A program made the position numbers and the translations under genes. A DNA stretch of 41,804 bases from a virus. Location: IMG/VR virus record IMGVR_UViG_3300045999_009121, positions 1 through 41,804 of that record; one strand, given 5' to 3'. Under the pieces are notes generated by a model. That model did no database searches and was not told the DNA's origin. It saw nothing but the letters and a program-made list of their open reading frames with translations. The first letter of the stretch is position 1; the number at the start of each line of letters is the position of its first letter. Shown in pieces: positions 30,763-37,449 of the stretch.

Positions 30763-31494
30763 TTAAAGTCCTAACGCCCTAGCAACACCATCATAGGCTT
30801 TGATTTGATAATCAGCGCCCTTGTGGAGCTTGAATACTTCTGTGCAAGCCATGAGGAACTGATAAGACCTACCCATATCTAAGAACTCAGAATGCTTAGG
30901 AGCAATAAACTCTTCCCAGATAAGCTTAATATCTGTAGGAGCAATGATATTAGATAGGGTTAAATCAACTAGGATTTCTTTAACCACGCTATCATCCAAG
31001 TATTTGCTACTCATGTTTTCAAACCTGTCAAAGAAGCTGTCAGGTTTAGTAGTTGCATGAGTAGATAAAAGCTCAGAGAACTCCCTACTCAACTCATCTA
31101 TATTCTCAGCACTGGTGTGTTTCCTAGACACAACACCACCATTCTCATAAGACGCAAGCACCTTATTAGAACAGACCATAATCTTAGTTCCTACGCACAA
31201 CCCAGCACTCATGGACTTATCATAAGAGTTACGTCCACCGATACAAAGTGGCATATCATTGACTTGAGCATCAGTCTCTAACCACATGAACATCCTATCT
31301 CTCTTAGGAGTAAGCCCAAAGGAAGTAGTGACAATACCAATGCCAATATCACTAAGGACTTGGTAGGCATTGCGGTAGAGGTCAATGTGAGGTAGTGGAT
31401 AGTAGGTTGATGTACGTGCTACTTGTGGTAGAAACTCGTCATCATTTAATCGTGATGCATCTAATACATCACATCCTTTAAATATCTTTGGCAT
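30763..31494 (-). CDS. DUF932-like early protein
   Basis: This 243-aa protein has the central pattern GGRNSYDKSMSAGLCVGTKI then MVCSNKVLAS and SRKHT, which matches the NS-D-S-----G--LVCSN-L--...-HT layout I know from DUF932 proteins of plasmids and phages. Their biochemical role is unsettled; they often lie among replication and recombination genes, as here. The length is on the short side of that family. Confidence 0.65.
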   Translation of the reverse strand: MPKIFKGCDVLDASRLNDDEFLPQVARTSTYYPLPHIDLYRNAYQVLSDIGIGIVTTSFGLTPKRDRMFMWLETDAQVNDMPLCIGGRNSYDKSMSAGLCVGTKIMVCSNKVLASYENGGVVSRKHTSAENIDELSREFSELLSTHATTKPDSFFDRFENMSSKYLDDSVVKEILVDLTLSNIIAPTDIKLIWEEFIAPKHSEFLDMGRSYQFLMACTEVFKLHKGADYQIKAYDGVARALGL

Positions 31495-31503
31495 TGTTAT
31501 TCC

Positions 31504-31860
31504 TTACTTGTTTAATCTTCTTGTCTTAGGTAATGAAGGGTTAGGCTTGTCTTTCCAATGGTTAAACAAACCCAAATCTTTTTCATGTCTAGCCATAGCC
31601 TTAAGGATACAAACCCCACCAGCTAATGAATAGAAATCACCACGCTTCTCTAAAGCTTTGCGAAAACATCGCTCACTATACAAAGCTAGTCTGTCCCACT
31701 GCCCTAGCGTAGTTAGCTGATTAAAGTTATTGTCAGTATCTCTTAGGCAATACCAAGTGATGTCACTATTAACTAAGCTAATCCCACACTCTTGAGCAAT
31801 AGGAAGATAGTACTCTTGATGAGTACATTCCTTATTCATGTATTGTTGTCTTGTCCACAT
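31504..31860 (-). CDS. RQxYxNK-family early protein A
   Basis: Starting at ATG 31860 (MWTRQQYMNKECTHQEYYLP) this gives 118 aa. It is paralogous to the next minus-strand gene: RQ-Y-NK--T---YY--IA at the N-terminus and FRKA...G-VC-LK--AR near the C-terminus. Small phage proteins of this form, where a -TH-EYY- motif is followed by a late CI-KE-AR motif, are common and uncharacterised. The repeated element lies 25 nt upstream. Confidence 0.7.
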   Translation of the reverse strand: MWTRQQYMNKECTHQEYYLPIAQECGISLVNSDITWYCLRDTDNNFNQLTTLGQWDRLALYSERCFRKALEKRGDFYSLAGGVCILKAMARHEKDLGLFNHWKDKPNPSLPKTRRLNK

Positions 31861-31885
31861 CGCCTTACTCAATAGTTTTACCTAT

Positions 31886-31895
31886 CAGCGTAGCG
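31886..31895 (-). promoter_or_regulatory. CGCTACGCTA element, copy 11 (CGCTACGCTG)
   Basis: On the minus strand this reads GGACGCTACGCTGATAGG, the only copy with a changed tenth base. It lies 25 nt upstream of the 118-aa gene. Confidence 0.55.
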
Positions 31896-31898
31896 TCC

Positions 31899-32219
31899 TT
31901 ACTTAGCTATAGAACGAGCCACTTCCTTAAGCACACACACCACTTCACCCCTAGCCATGACACCACCAGCTTTACGGAAAGCTGTACTCATCCTTTGTGC
32001 ATTGACCATAGAAACTAGGTCAACCCAACCACTAATGTTATTGAGTAAGCTATCCTCTTTTACCGCCTTTCTTAGCTCATACTTAACGTATAAAAGCTTA
32101 GTGGCTAACCATTCACTTACTAACTGCTCAAGTTCTTCATAGTTGTAATAGTGAGCTATGCGTGAGTAGTAGTCTTTGTATGTAATGGTCTTGTTTAAAT
32201 AATCTTGTCTATCGGTCAT
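31899..32219 (-). CDS. RQxYxNK-family early protein B
   Basis: This 106-aa protein is a paralog of the preceding entry (MTDRQDYLNKTITYKDYYSR, then FRKAGGVMARGEVVCVLKEV). Helical throughout. A CGCTACGCTA element lies 26 nt upstream, so the two paralogs each have their own copy rather than sharing one promoter-like site. Confidence 0.7.
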   Translation of the reverse strand: MTDRQDYLNKTITYKDYYSRIAHYYNYEELEQLVSEWLATKLLYVKYELRKAVKEDSLLNNISGWVDLVSMVNAQRMSTAFRKAGGVMARGEVVCVLKEVARSIAK

Positions 32220-32245
32220 TATTAATCTCTGTAACTATTACCCAC

Positions 32246-32255
32246 TAGCGTAGCG
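32246..32255 (-). promoter_or_regulatory. CGCTACGCTA element, copy 12
   Basis: On the minus strand this reads AAGACGCTACGCTAGTGGG, 26 nt upstream of the 106-aa gene. A plus-strand promoter candidate begins 3 nt to its right, so this is a divergent control region. Confidence 0.6.
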
Positions 32256-32257
32256 TC

Positions 32258-32288
32258 TTGAGAATGAGGTATAGGTGTGAGGTATAAT
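32258..32288 (+). promoter_or_regulatory. Plus-strand promoter candidate (TTGAGA-19-TATAAT)
   Basis: TTGAGA at 32258-32263 and TATAAT at 32283-32288 are 19 nt apart, about 27 nt before the ATG of the 297-aa plus-strand gene at 32315. This is the best sigma70-like plus-strand promoter in the window. Confidence 0.55.
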
Positions 32289-32314
32289 GTGGCTAACTAT
32301 TAACTGCTCTTTCT

Positions 32315-33208
32315 ATGGATGTACTACAGCCAATTATCTCAACTTTAGGTGACTTTGTTTCTCCAGCAGACGCAGATTTAATTAGTAATCTAAGACAGGC
32401 TACTCAATCAAGTAACTTGCTTAATGAAACACTGCTCAATAGACGCATACCTAGCCGTCAAAGAATAGCTAAGTCTGCGGGGCGTATGGCAAAAGATCTA
32501 TTGCGTAACCCTATAAGCACGGTTAAACAAGGGTTACAAAGAGATTATGCTGCAAACCAACTAGCGGTTAGACTTGGTAGTAGCAGGTCTAAGATAACTA
32601 AATCAGTCATCAATTCATTTAAAGACCCTATCAAAGATTTAGCTGTAAACATAGGTGGCTTTGCTGGTTCCGTAGCTCTAGGCTCTATGGGGCTACCAGC
32701 ACAATTAGCAGGGGACTTTGGTGGGGCGTTCATTACCCGTAGAGCTATAGATGACATCCAAACAACTAGAGAAGTGTTCAAAGAACTTAAAGGTATGGAT
32801 TCATGGAGAAAACAAAACCTGTTAGGCAAAACTACGTCTCTAGTTAATACAACTGGTCAGCGCATTATAGATAAGTACAATCAAACCCCTATGCCACTAC
32901 TAGATGACACTGTAGGTTGGGCTGTAGGTAATTCGGTTGCAGAAACATTACCATTGCCAATACCATTCAAAGGTGCTGGCGTAGCATTAGTCTATGCTCC
33001 TACATTAACTGATGGAGTAAGAGAACTGATGTCAGGCACTCCACTTGGTCAAGTAGTCTCTAATACTAAAAAAGCATTAGGCGAAAGAACTAAAGAAGTA
33101 TTTAAACAAGGCTCAATGAGAGAGCTTGCTGCTAGACAGAAATTCAATAGTCAACTAGAGCAAGCCCTATCTCCTATGAATCTGACCAGAAGATTAGCAA
33201 GGATGTAG
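32315..33208 (+). CDS. Hypothetical protein with Gly-rich membrane-type segment
   Basis: This 297-aa protein is basic overall. A central Gly/Ala stretch (about 110-140, NIGGFAGSVALGSMGLPAQL) recalls the Gly-rich proteins of the 1.6-6.5 kb operon. A second hydrophobic segment lies near 215-235. It is a plus-strand gene isolated among minus-strand early genes and driven by its own promoter candidate. It may be a late virion protein. No family was recognised. Confidence 0.6.
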   Translation: MDVLQPIISTLGDFVSPADADLISNLRQATQSSNLLNETLLNRRIPSRQRIAKSAGRMAKDLLRNPISTVKQGLQRDYAANQLAVRLGSSRSKITKSVINSFKDPIKDLAVNIGGFAGSVALGSMGLPAQLAGDFGGAFITRRAIDDIQTTREVFKELKGMDSWRKQNLLGKTTSLVNTTGQRIIDKYNQTPMPLLDDTVGWAVGNSVAETLPLPIPFKGAGVALVYAPTLTDGVRELMSGTPLGQVVSNTKKALGERTKEVFKQGSMRELAARQKFNSQLEQALSPMNLTRRLARM

Positions 33209-33273
33209 CTACTATAAGAACAGCTAAATATATCCAATAACTTTCCATAACATTCTCTATAATTAATCATTCT

Positions 33274-33555
33274 TTAGCGTAGCGCCCTTGAGGATGGAGT
33301 ATAGGAGTTGAGCAATAGGTCAGAGATATCCAACACAACACCCAAGGCTATATCCCATATCACATACTTCCAGTGGGGTTCTCTATGTTCATCAAGGATA
33401 TCCCACTCCATACCAATGACTTGTACTAAGTCACCATCATCATCCTTAAGTAAGTCACCCACACCAAACTTAGGCTTACTCATTACTAAAGGTGCTGCGT
33501 CATCTCTACGATAACTAGCTTCAAGTGCATCATATTTAACTATTGACTCTGACAT
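33274..33555 (-). CDS. MSExIV-family antisense protein A
   Basis: This 93-aa protein is paralogous to the 97-aa protein at 34839-35132: MSE-IV--D--EASY-RD-AAPLV, then VIG-EW-I-D---EPHW-YVIWD. Its last residues (SRALR) are encoded by another copy of the repeated element (33275-33284), which seems to have replaced the original C-terminus. A CGCTACGCTA element lies 29 nt upstream of its start. The function is unknown. Confidence 0.72.
   Translation of the reverse strand: MSESIVKYDALEASYRRDDAAPLVMSKPKFGVGDLLKDDDGDLVQVIGMEWDILDEHREPHWKYVIWDIALGVVLDISDLLLNSYTPSSRALR
33275..33284 (-). promoter_or_regulatory. CGCTACGCTA element, copy 13 (inside a gene end)
   Basis: This copy encodes the last codons of the 93-aa minus-strand gene. 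No minus-strand gene of note lies just downstream: a 39-codon ORF from 33270 runs antisense to the 297-aa gene but has no support. Confidence 0.45.
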
Positions 33556-33584
33556 AATATATACTTGTCTTAATTGTTATCCCA

Positions 33585-33594
33585 TAGCGTAGCG
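33585..33594 (-). promoter_or_regulatory. CGCTACGCTA element, copy 14
   Basis: On the minus strand this reads TACGCTACGCTATGGGATAA, 29 nt upstream of the 93-aa gene. It is part of a 34-nt block (33577-33610) repeated exactly at 35153-35186. Confidence 0.65.
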
Positions 33595-33595
33595 T

Positions 33596-34327
33596 ATGTC
33601 TGGTCGTATTGCATTGATGGTTAAAGGGCTGCCATCTATTCCTATAGATGAAGCTGTAGAAAGGTTTGGAAAGTACTATCCTAGCAGCAGGACTGAAGTG
33701 TTTCACAAAAGCCCTTCATTTCTTGGGAAAGTTACAGGCAATAGTGTTTCTTTTACTAATGCAAGCACAGGGACATATGAGGGAGGGCAAGGGATTAACA
33801 AGCAAACTATGGGGGACTTAAGAAAACTTCAGGAAGACTTCAATAGATACATAACAGAAAACCCAGGGATATACATTAATGATCCTACTAGCGCTTCAAG
33901 AGCAAGGCTTTATAAACGAGTAGGATTTAATAGCAATTCATTAACAGGGACTCAAGCTTTAGATGCCCGAAGGATAGCTGACGAAGACCTACCTTATGTT
34001 AAAGCTTTAGATTCAGCAATTCATCAAGGAGCTACTAAAAATGCTCTTAATATAAATGCAACTCCAGCTTTTCTTAAAAGCGGAGATAAGGTCTCGTCTA
34101 TGTCAAGAATTAATCCAGATTTAATCTTGTCAGCGCTTAGAGGCGGGAATGTTAATAATATATTGACTGAAGCAGTAGACTATGCTTTAAGTTCTAAGCC
34201 TACATTTAAACTAAGAAATCAAATTAAAAGACGCTCTGCTCGACCACCTCTCCCCCCTATGCCTGAAAACCTTCTCAGCTTTGTTACCAGTATAGACTCC
34301 GACCCACTCTACTCCGACCCATTCTAA
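33596..34327 (+). CDS. Hypothetical protein
   Basis: This 243-aa protein starts MSGRIALMVKG immediately after the repeated element, with no Shine-Dalgarno sequence. Basic residues and short helices alternate; a Pro-rich stretch (RPPLPPMPENLL) lies near the C-terminus. One segment (ASRARLYKRVGF) looks superficially like the C-terminal motif of GNAT acetyltransferases, but the rest does not fit. The first five codons are duplicated at 35172. Confidence 0.6.
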   Translation: MSGRIALMVKGLPSIPIDEAVERFGKYYPSSRTEVFHKSPSFLGKVTGNSVSFTNASTGTYEGGQGINKQTMGDLRKLQEDFNRYITENPGIYINDPTSASRARLYKRVGFNSNSLTGTQALDARRIADEDLPYVKALDSAIHQGATKNALNINATPAFLKSGDKVSSMSRINPDLILSALRGGNVNNILTEAVDYALSSKPTFKLRNQIKRRSARPPLPPMPENLLSFVTSIDSDPLYSDPF

Positions 34328-34331
34328 ACTT

Positions 34332-34829
34332 ATGCCAGCCCTAACCCTAGCACAACAACTATCAACCCTCCTAGCCAACACCTTTGTTTTTAGCCAACAA
34401 CTACACAGCTTTCACTGGACATATGCTGGTCAAGGTTTCATATATCTACACCCATTCTTAGGCGATGACTACTCCAATACCTATGAGTCAGTCGATACCT
34501 ATGCAGAGGAAATACTAACCCTCAACTACGAACCACCAACTAGACTATCAGAGTACCTGGCCCTATCTACCTCCATCAAAGAACTACCCAAGATAGATGA
34601 CCCTGAGAAGATACTCCACATAGCCTACAGTGGACATAATATCCTTGGTGAACTAATCAAAGGTGTATTCAAGACAGCAGAAGAATGTGGAGCTAATGAC
34701 ATTGCTAACTACCTAGCTGAACGTCAGAACTACCACTACAAACAAGCATTCTTCTATCGTGCTGAGTTAGGCATCAAAGTCCCTTCAGTGTTTGAAGCAT
34801 CTAAGCCCAAGCTTCAGACTAACGCATGA
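34332..34829 (+). CDS. Dps-like ferritin-fold protein
   Basis: This 165-aa protein has the Dps ferroxidase signature: FHW with H28, LH with H40 exactly 12 residues later, then VDTYAEE with D55 and E59. The spacing is identical to that of E. coli Dps (H51, H63, D78, E82). The fifth ligand (Dps D67) is Gly44 here, with Asp45/Asp46 adjacent. Dps proteins oxidise iron with peroxide and may coat DNA. The length matches. It starts 4 nt after the previous stop, so it is cotranscribed. Confidence 0.8.
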   Translation: MPALTLAQQLSTLLANTFVFSQQLHSFHWTYAGQGFIYLHPFLGDDYSNTYESVDTYAEEILTLNYEPPTRLSEYLALSTSIKELPKIDDPEKILHIAYSGHNILGELIKGVFKTAEECGANDIANYLAERQNYHYKQAFFYRAELGIKVPSVFEASKPKLQTNA

Positions 34830-34838
34830 TTTGGCTAA

Positions 34839-35132
34839 CTACTCTTTATAGGTAATGCCCATTCTCTTTGGGAGATAGCCAGAGATAATACGGTTGTGAT
34901 GTAACTCAAGAACACAGCCTAACTCTACATCCCATATTACATAATGCCAATGTGGTTCATTGTCTACATCAGTAATGCGCCATTCAATACCAATGATTTG
35001 AATTACTTCACGCTTTCTGTTCTGAAGCAGTTGACCTAAACTAAAGCAACATTTAGGTAAAACTAAAGGCGCTGCGTTATCCCTGTGGTAACTGGCTTCA
35101 ATTGAATCATGCTCAACTATTTGTTCTGACAT
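34839..35132 (-). CDS. MSExIV-family antisense protein B
   Basis: This 97-aa protein is a diverged paralog of the 93-aa protein at 33274-33555 (SEQIVEHDSIEASYHRDNAA, EPHWHYVIWDVELGC). It retains a normal C-terminus (YLPKRMGITYKE), unlike its paralog. A CGCTACGCTA element lies 28 nt upstream. Confidence 0.72.
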   Translation of the reverse strand: MSEQIVEHDSIEASYHRDNAAPLVLPKCCFSLGQLLQNRKREVIQIIGIEWRITDVDNEPHWHYVIWDVELGCVLELHHNRIISGYLPKRMGITYKE

Positions 35133-35152
35133 AATATACTTAATCTAATTGT

Positions 35153-35186
35153 TTATCCCATAGCGTAGCGTATGTCTGGTCGTATT
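35153..35186. repeat. 34-nt exact duplication of 33577-33610
   Basis: The block spans the repeated element and the first five codons of the 243-aa plus-strand gene. It is identical at both sites, while the adjacent minus-strand paralogs have diverged strongly. Confidence 0.85.
35161..35170 (-). promoter_or_regulatory. CGCTACGCTA element, copy 15
   Basis: On the minus strand this reads TACGCTACGCTATGGGATAA, 28 nt upstream of the 97-aa gene. It is identical in context to copy 14. Confidence 0.65.
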
Positions 35187-35189
35187 TAG
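35172..35189 (+). pseudogene. Five-codon relic of the MSGRI gene start
   Basis: ATG TCT GGT CGT ATT TAG repeats the first five codons of the plus-strand gene at 33596 and then stops. It is best read as the left-over 5' end of a lost gene copy, or as a copied cassette boundary. It overlaps the end of the 127-aa minus-strand gene by 4 nt. Confidence 0.7.
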
Positions 35190-35569
35190 CCCCCAATTCT
35201 AGCAGTGCTATAACCAAGCAAATCAGTAGGTCTATTCTCATCAAGGAGTATCCACTTAAAGATAATCCATTGTTCATTAACCCCATTAACACGACACTTA
35301 TAGATAGGGTACTTAGATGACTCATCCTTTCGTGGTGGTGGGGTATTCCAATCCCTAGTCACGGGGTTAGACTCACTGCCATAAGGAAAAGGTATAGGCT
35401 CACTTAAGTTACCCCATATCTCATCACTCCCATCCCACACCTCTAGTACTTCTAGTAATGTGTTCTGGATAAAAGGATGGGGCAACACTTCACCTATATA
35501 TCTAGGATAAGTAGTTATGCCTGACTGTATTGTTGTGTTAGGTATGTATTGAACTGATGTTTGACCCAT
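35186..35569 (-). CDS. Hypothetical early protein
   Basis: Starting at ATG 35569 this gives 127 aa; the start overlaps the upstream stop in TGATG. Pro- and aromatic-rich (PIPFPYGSESNPVTRDWNTP), predicted mostly beta. Its 3' end runs into the MSGRI relic. The family is not recognised. Confidence 0.65.
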   Translation of the reverse strand: MGQTSVQYIPNTTIQSGITTYPRYIGEVLPHPFIQNTLLEVLEVWDGSDEIWGNLSEPIPFPYGSESNPVTRDWNTPPPRKDESSKYPIYKCRVNGVNEQWIIFKWILLDENRPTDLLGYSTARIGG

Positions 35570-35835
35570 CACTCTTTGCCTACAGATAATAGATGACCTA
35601 TTAAGTCTAACTTATCAGCGTACATCCCAAGGTCAATATCGACACACTGCCAATGCTCACTGCATGGGGCTACATGAATACCACCATCCATCAATCGATA
35701 AAGGTAAGCCCAATAACCTATGACTTGATACACAACACAAGGCGAATCGTACTGCTTAACCATACGGGCTAAGTTATCATTGCTCTTTTGAGCAACCTTA
35801 GATAGTTTAAATAGTACGATATCACCCTTAGTCAT
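35569..35835 (-). CDS. Hypothetical early protein
   Basis: This 88-aa protein starts MTKGDIVLFKLSKVAQ and looks like a small SH3-like beta barrel (DIVLF, CVVYQVIGYWAYLYRL) with a helical tail. It lies 17 nt downstream of the nuclease gene and is coupled to the next gene. The function is unknown. Confidence 0.65.
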   Translation of the reverse strand: MTKGDIVLFKLSKVAQKSNDNLARMVKQYDSPCVVYQVIGYWAYLYRLMDGGIHVAPCSEHWQCVDIDLGMYADKLDLIGHLLSVGKE

Positions 35836-35852
35836 TGCAAGGAACTCACATC

Positions 35853-36779
35853 TTACGATGCGCTCAACTCAGGATACATCTCATAAAACTTCTCGACCTT
35901 CTCAAGCCACATTCTATTAAACCAATCCTTTTCCATACCATTGATAGATAAAGTTTGGATACCTTTAGCCGTGACTACCAACACAATGTACTGCTCTACA
36001 TAGATACCTAGTGATTCCTGAAGTGCAAGGTCATAGGCGCTTTCTTGCATCCCCGCTCTACGAAACTTCATGTTAGCTCCATAGTTTTCCCTCCATCCTT
36101 CAGGTGGTGCGAACTCAATACCTTGCGCTCTACACTCAGCCAACCTAGCATTGAACGCTTTCCAATCAGGGCTAACCTTAGAGTAGTTCTTGTCAGAGGT
36201 CTTGAGAGAGATAAGCGATAGTTTAGTCTCACCTTTAGCATTAGTGTAGTTACCCACAAAGTCAGGCACACCAGCATAGCGATGAGTCTTAGAGCTAATG
36301 AACTCCTGCTCCTTAGCAATCTTAATATCTGGATGATAGAACTGCCTTTCACTCCTAGGGATATCAACACAATCTAGTAAGCCCTGACTCCATATAACAT
36401 CAGTAATCTGAGCAAGGATGGATTTACCTGTAGCCTTGATTGGCTTGAGTATTGCATCCATGAATGGCTTTACATCCTCTGGTAAACCCCATGATGTAGG
36501 TAGTACACGACTCTCAGGGTCTAAGGCAAAGTACTTAGAAAGACGGTCATCAATGAGAGAACCCCTATCCTTTGGCTCTGTCTTACCTTCGTTCTCTGGG
36601 TCAGCTTTCCACTTCTCAGACCAGTTCTCTAGTCTAGTTTGTGCTGCTCTAGATTCAGTACCACTAAGGATAGTTGTAACGCTAGGAGCGTCAAATCCCC
36701 ACTTGGTAGGGTAGAACCTAGCACTGCTTGTAAGCTTAGATTTAGTCTCAGCTTTCTTCTTAGGCTTAGTTGTAGCCAT
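35853..36779 (-). CDS. PD-(D/E)XK family nuclease (RecB/Cas4-like)
   Basis: This 308-aa protein has core nuclease motifs in order: a helix with the Arg/Asp-rich RGSLIDDRLSKYF segment (about 75), GVPDFVG with the catalytic Asp (about 170), and LISLKTSDK with the Lys motif (about 190). This is the arrangement of phage-encoded RecB-like exonucleases used in recombination or host DNA breakdown. The basic N-terminus (TKPKKKAETKSK) is a flexible tail. An extended -10 promoter and an inverted-repeat leader precede it. Confidence 0.75.
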   Translation of the reverse strand: MATTKPKKKAETKSKLTSSARFYPTKWGFDAPSVTTILSGTESRAAQTRLENWSEKWKADPENEGKTEPKDRGSLIDDRLSKYFALDPESRVLPTSWGLPEDVKPFMDAILKPIKATGKSILAQITDVIWSQGLLDCVDIPRSERQFYHPDIKIAKEQEFISSKTHRYAGVPDFVGNYTNAKGETKLSLISLKTSDKNYSKVSPDWKAFNARLAECRAQGIEFAPPEGWRENYGANMKFRRAGMQESAYDLALQESLGIYVEQYIVLVVTAKGIQTLSINGMEKDWFNRMWLEKVEKFYEMYPELSAS

Positions 36780-36830
36780 AATCTATTCAGTTCCCTTTAC
36801 TCCAATGGAGTTATTAGTAATGAATAGATT
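36780..36830 (-). promoter_or_regulatory. Nuclease leader with nested inverted repeats
   Basis: AATCTATTC (36780-36788) pairs with GAATAGATT (36822-36830). Inside them ACTCC-AAT-GGAGT makes a smaller hairpin. The outer arm covers the start codon region, so the structure could gate translation of the nuclease. Confidence 0.5.
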
Positions 36831-36834
36831 ATAG
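36826..36834 (-). promoter_or_regulatory. Extended -10 promoter for the nuclease
   Basis: The minus strand reads TGCTATAAT, a textbook extended -10, about 47 nt before the nuclease ATG. No matching -35 was found, as is common with extended -10 promoters. It overlaps the leader palindrome. Confidence 0.6.
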
Positions 36835-36838
36835 CATG

Positions 36839-36901
36839 TTACGGCACTGGTGGGTATGGACAAGGCGGTAATGATGGGATAGTATCATCATCTTCTTCCA
36901 T
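36839..36901 (-). CDS. 20-aa proline-rich micropeptide
   Basis: This ORF encodes MEEDDDTIPSLPPCPYPPVP. Its ATG overlaps the stop of the 44-aa gene upstream (TAATG), which suggests coupled translation and so that it is real. It is acidic then proline-rich. The function is unknown. Confidence 0.4.
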   Translation of the reverse strand: MEEDDDTIPSLPPCPYPPVP

Positions 36902-37035
36902 TACTTTGAACCTCTTAAATTAACAGCTTGTTCTTTTGTTAGACAGATAACTCCATAGGGAGTAAGGACTGTCACTTGGTTGGCTCTACACTCAGATGTA
37001 TTGAGTAGTAGAGCTAGTATGATGTTTTCTAGCAT
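36901..37035 (-). CDS. 44-aa probable secreted peptide
   Basis: An ATG with GAGGT 8 nt upstream gives 44 aa. The N-terminus MLENIILALLLNTSECRANQ looks like a short signal peptide, possibly cut after Ala18, leaving a small peptide VTVLTPYGVICLTKEQAVNL plus RGSK with one Cys. It lies between tRNA-Tyr and the nuclease. The family is not recognised. Confidence 0.5.
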   Translation of the reverse strand: MLENIILALLLNTSECRANQVTVLTPYGVICLTKEQAVNLRGSK

Positions 37036-37069
37036 TTGTGTTTACCTCGTAGGTTATGTTTATTGTAAA

Positions 37070-37156
37070 TGGGAATAGCTAGAATTGAACTAGCGGCGGT
37101 TCAATGTTCTGGTTTTACAGACCAGCGTGACACTTACCAACAGTCACCATATTCCC
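37070..37156 (-). tRNA. tRNA-Tyr (GUA)
   Basis: The acceptor stem is GGGAATA/TATTCCC, the anticodon stem-loop is CTGGT-CTGTAAA-ACCAG with anticodon GTA, and the T-arm is GCTAG-TTCAATT-CTAGC. A 14-nt variable region fits a bacterial class II tRNA-Tyr. CCA is not encoded. All helices close without mismatch. A phage tRNA-Tyr may supplement host decoding during late expression. Confidence 0.9.
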
Positions 37157-37160
37157 TGAC

Positions 37161-37238
37161 AGGTAAGGTAGGACTTGAACCTACGACTTGACAACAGTAT
37201 TAACCGTCCTCCCCTCTAACCATCTGAGGTACTTACCA
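37161..37238 (-). tRNA. Irregular tRNA-like gene
   Basis: The acceptor has 6 paired bases (GGTAAG/CTTACC) plus a U-U at the end; the D-arm is CCTC-AGATGGTTA-GAGG and the T-arm GTAGG-TTCAAGT-CCTAC. The anticodon region is about 5 nt too long: only a GU-rich stem GACGG/TTGTC with a 9-nt loop can form, so no anticodon can be assigned. It is either a decayed tRNA or a tRNA mimic, separated from tRNA-Tyr by 4 nt. Confidence 0.55.
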
Positions 37239-37449
37239 ACCGCTAATGTACTTTTCGGCCCATAGCTGCCGTAGTTGTCTTTTTGAGTGTTCAACATCAC
37301 TCACATTAGTTTTTTATTTAAAGACCTAACCCTTGTAGTAAAAGTCTCCATACCTTCCTGTTTCAAGACTGTTCGGGTGCATGGTTCGATAGTCTATAAC
37401 CGCTAGTTAAAGTGTAGTAGGTTATCTTCACTTGTGTTTAAAGTTATCT
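37239..37449. other. Non-coding stretch between tRNA-like gene and CRISPR-like unit
   Basis: No ORF was found. TGAGTG-TTCAACAT-CACTCA (near 37285-37305) forms a 6-bp hairpin with a T-run a few bases later on the plus strand. AGACT and AGTCT bracket a GGTTCGAT T-loop-like string near 37384, but no full tRNA closes. It probably belongs to a minus-strand non-coding transcript starting near 37549. Confidence 0.4.

Noticed and set aside
33154-33270. 39-codon minus-strand ORF downstream of element copy 13
   Set aside because: It runs antisense to the end of the 297-aa gene, has no ribosome binding site and has no small-gene character seen in the other cassettes.
33596-34327. Assignment as a GNAT acetyltransferase from the ASRARLYKRVGF segment
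   Set aside because: Only one short motif resembles GNAT; the acetyl-CoA loop (R/Q-x-x-G-x-G/A) is absent and the rest of the protein does not fit.
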